From Acidimicrobiales bacterium (GTDB lineage: Bacteria; Actinomycetota; Acidimicrobiia; Acidimicrobiales; CADCSY01): DNA of 34,544 bases. The DNA is taken from NCBI GenBank assembly GCA_025463335.1, contig JAOBWJ010000295.1:1-34544 (forward strand), in the 5' to 3' direction. Position numbers and translations under genes: made by a program. Within the stretch, counting starts at the first letter, position 1; each line of letters begins with the position of its first letter. This document shows positions 32,943 through 34,544 of this stretch, in pieces. The notes under the pieces are model-generated. The model made no database searches. It saw only the letters and a program-made list of their open reading frames with translations, and had not been told where the DNA came from.

Positions 32943-34301
32943 GTGGCCGACGTTCCTGAGCTCGAGGCGGCCGACGACGCCGGCCTCCACTCGCCCTCCC
33001 GCCCCGGCATGGGACGGAGCTGGACGATCCTGCGCGTCGACGCGGGCGCTCAGGTCCGCGTGCTCCTCCGCCTGGTGCGTTGGGCCGTCATCGGCGCCGT
33101 CGTCGGCGTGGTGGCCGGCCTGGCCTCAGCCGGCTTCCTGGAGGCCGTGTCCTGGGCCACGCGGACCCGTGCCGCCCATCCCAACCTCCTGTGGGGCCTC
33201 CCGCTGCTCGGACTGCTCCTCGGGCTCGCCTACCACTACGTGGGCGGCCGATCGGGTGGAGGGAACTCGCTGATCATCGACGAGATCCACGATCCCCGGA
33301 CGTGGGTCCCCCGACGGATGGCGCCGCTCACGTTCGTGTTCTCGGTCGCCGGCCACCTGTTCGGCGCGTCGGTCGGGCGGGAGGGCGCCGCCATCCAGAT
33401 GGTGGCCGGGCTCACCGACACCGGGGCCCGGGCCCTGCGCATCACCGGCCCCGACCGCCGGATCCTGCTGATCGCGGCCATCGCCGGAGGCTTCGGCGCG
33501 GTGTTCGGTGTGCCCCTGGCCGGCGCCGTGTTCGGGCTGGAGGTCCTCGCCGTCGGGCGCATCCGCTACGACGCCCTCGTCCCGGCGTTCGCCGCCTCGC
33601 TGGTGGGCGCCCAGATCGTCGCCGGGTTCGGCGTGCACGACACGCCGAACCCCACCCTGGCCGCCGTCCACCTCGACCCGCTCCTCCTCGGCAAGTTCGT
33701 CCTGGCCGGCATCGCCTTCGGCATGGCCGCGCTGGTCTTCGCCGAGCTGACCCACGGCATCAAGCACCTGTTCTCGGTCCACGTCGGCTGGCCGCCGGCC
33801 CGCACGTTCCTCGGCGGTGTGGCCGTGGTGGCCCTGACCTACGCCGTCGGTGACCGGGCCTATCTCGGGCTGTCGGTCCCGCTGATCACCGGCGCCCTGG
33901 CTGGTGGCGCCGGGATCGCGGCGGGCGCGTTCGCCCTAAAGCTCCTCTTCACCTCGGTCTCGCTCGGCTCCGGGTTCCAGGGTGGCGAGGTCACGCCCCT
34001 GTTCGTCATCGGCGCCACGCTGGGCGTGACCCTCGCCCGGCTCCTCGACGTCCCGATCCCGATGTTGGCCGCTGTCGGCTCCGTCGCCGTGCTCGCCGGG
34101 GCCACCAACACCCCGTTGGCGTGCACGGTCCTGGCCATCGAGCTTTTCGGCGCCGGCGTCGCCGTCCCGGCGGCCATCGGCTGCATCGTGTCCTTCGTCG
34201 TCTCCGCCGAGCGGGGCATCTACAGCAGCCAGCGCATCGACGCTGACCCCGACGCCACGATCGGCAGCCGCCGCCGGCGTTCGCGCGGAACAGCGGGGTA
34301 G
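32943..34301 (+). CDS. CLC family ion transporter, possibly of the fluoride type
   Basis: A 452-residue polytopic protein with at least ten hydrophobic segments. The CLC hallmarks are GREGA (145-149, gating Glu 147) and GSGFQGGEVTPLF (342-354). The selectivity region that reads GSGIP in Cl-/H+ types reads GGGNSL here (105-110), followed by IIDEIH; I recall such Asn-containing forms and GREGT/A-type sequences from CLC-F fluoride exporters. VLAGATNTPLACTVLAIELFG (383-403) also fits that branch. Substrate is thus Cl- or F-; F- is inference. The start is GTG 32943, 7 nt after the LLM stop. The 30-residue N-terminus is acidic and non-conserved. No fluoride riboswitch fits the 7-nt gap. Confidence 0.85.
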   Translation: MADVPELEAADDAGLHSPSRPGMGRSWTILRVDAGAQVRVLLRLVRWAVIGAVVGVVAGLASAGFLEAVSWATRTRAAHPNLLWGLPLLGLLLGLAYHYVGGRSGGGNSLIIDEIHDPRTWVPRRMAPLTFVFSVAGHLFGASVGREGAAIQMVAGLTDTGARALRITGPDRRILLIAAIAGGFGAVFGVPLAGAVFGLEVLAVGRIRYDALVPAFAASLVGAQIVAGFGVHDTPNPTLAAVHLDPLLLGKFVLAGIAFGMAALVFAELTHGIKHLFSVHVGWPPARTFLGGVAVVALTYAVGDRAYLGLSVPLITGALAGGAGIAAGAFALKLLFTSVSLGSGFQGGEVTPLFVIGATLGVTLARLLDVPIPMLAAVGSVAVLAGATNTPLACTVLAIELFGAGVAVPAAIGCIVSFVVSAERGIYSSQRIDADPDATIGSRRRRSRGTAG

Positions 34302-34310
34302 CGGGCGTTA

Positions 34311-34404
34311 CCAGGGGCCCCCTCCGCCGAACCCGCGACGGAAAGTCAACGGAACTGTTGACCATTCGTCGCGGGTTCGCTCCGGGGAAGGGGCGTTCCC
34401 CTGG
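34311..34404. terminator. Long nested inverted repeat between convergent genes
   Basis: A 13-bp perfect stem, CGAACCCGCGACG (34328-34340) with 34367-34379, encloses a second 6-bp stem GTCAAC/GTTGAC (34345-34350, 34357-34362) with loop GGAACT. Outside, CCAGGGG (34311-34317) pairs with CCCCTGG (34398-34404). It lies between the CLC stop and the minus-strand gene stop at 34416, so a bidirectional terminator is the simplest role. Confidence 0.6.
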
Positions 34405-34415
34405 GTCCGGCGTGG

Positions 34416-34544
34416 TCAGGTCCTGGATCGACGCTGGTTGCGTCCGGTCGCTGACGATGCCGCCAAGGCGTCGGCGAGCCCACCGACTCCGTCGTTCACC
34501 AGGCCGACCGTCACCCGGATGTGGTCGACGCCCGGCGAGTCCGC
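34416..34544 (-). CDS. C-terminal end of a minus-strand gene (possible PLP aminotransferase)
   Basis: The frame enters from the window edge and ends at TGA 34418-34416, giving 42 residues: ADSPGVDHIRVTVGLVNDGV, then GGLADALAASSATGRNQRRS. IRVTVG followed by an acidic-hydrophobic helix resembles the last strand and helix of fold-type I aminotransferases (for example histidinol-phosphate type), but this is too short to decide. Coding is supported by the open frame and by the hairpin just downstream. Confidence 0.4.
   Translation of the reverse strand, partial: ADSPGVDHIRVTVGLVNDGVGGLADALAASSATGRNQRRSRT

Overview
The window reads as chromosomal DNA from a high-GC actinobacterium, most likely of the Acidimicrobiia type. 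This is an inference from gene content and style, not a phylogenetic result. Supporting points are the SigR/RsrA redox pair of mycothiol-making actinobacteria, a DUF2342 'F420-associated' metalloprotease next to tilS, an F420-type LLM oxidoreductase, a WS/DGAT acyltransferase, GTG-rich starts, 4-nt ATGA/GTGA gene overlaps, and the conserved order tilS-hpt-ftsH-folE-folP-folB-folK-panC-panD-coaX-lysS.

Region 1 (1-9430) is accessory. A cut-off DinB/DUF664 gene (minus) faces a VOC-domain gene (plus). Then comes a glycan-type locus. A plus-strand gene encodes a rare single-chain fusion of a clan GH-A-like glycoside hydrolase domain, a GT2 glycosyltransferase domain and C-terminal membrane helices. 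It converges on a tightly coupled six-gene minus-strand operon: three divergent paralogues of one GT-B-like family, a small SAM methyltransferase, an APH-fold kinase with HGE in place of HGD, and a ChbG/YdjC-type deacetylase. Together these look like a pathway building and decorating a glycan or glycoconjugate of unknown structure. This is the best candidate for an undescribed system here.

Region 2 (9431-12186) starts with a divergent intergenic region centred on a perfect 16-bp GACCCCCT/AGGGGGTC palindrome. It continues with two secreted proteins (one CHRD-domain), a terminator hairpin, sigR-rsrA, a small Cys/His zinc-binding-like protein and a 43-aa single-span membrane protein.

Region 3 (12191-20443) is core metabolism on the plus strand: DUF2342 metalloprotease, an orphan response regulator, tilS, hpt, ftsH, folE, folP, a tyrosine-phosphatase-like protein whose catalytic Cys position holds Asn, folB and folK. 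A 71-bp tandem duplication lies between folP and the phosphatase-like gene. A hairpin overlapping the folK stop closes the region.

Region 4 (20479-23887, minus) is a three-gene lipid operon: alpha/beta hydrolase, WS/DGAT, SDR. Region 5 (24078-34301, plus) holds a DUF2520 Rossmann protein, panC, panD, nadB (apparently starting at CTG), nadC, coaX, lysS, an SDR, an ASCH-winged-helix protein, an LLM oxidoreductase and a CLC transporter with features recalling fluoride-type CLCs. A long nested hairpin and the 3' end of a minus-strand gene end the window. Pantothenate/CoA (panC, panD, coaX) and NAD (nadB, nadC) synthesis are interleaved with lysS in one overlapping operon.

No tRNA, rRNA, CRISPR array, insertion sequence or prophage gene was seen.
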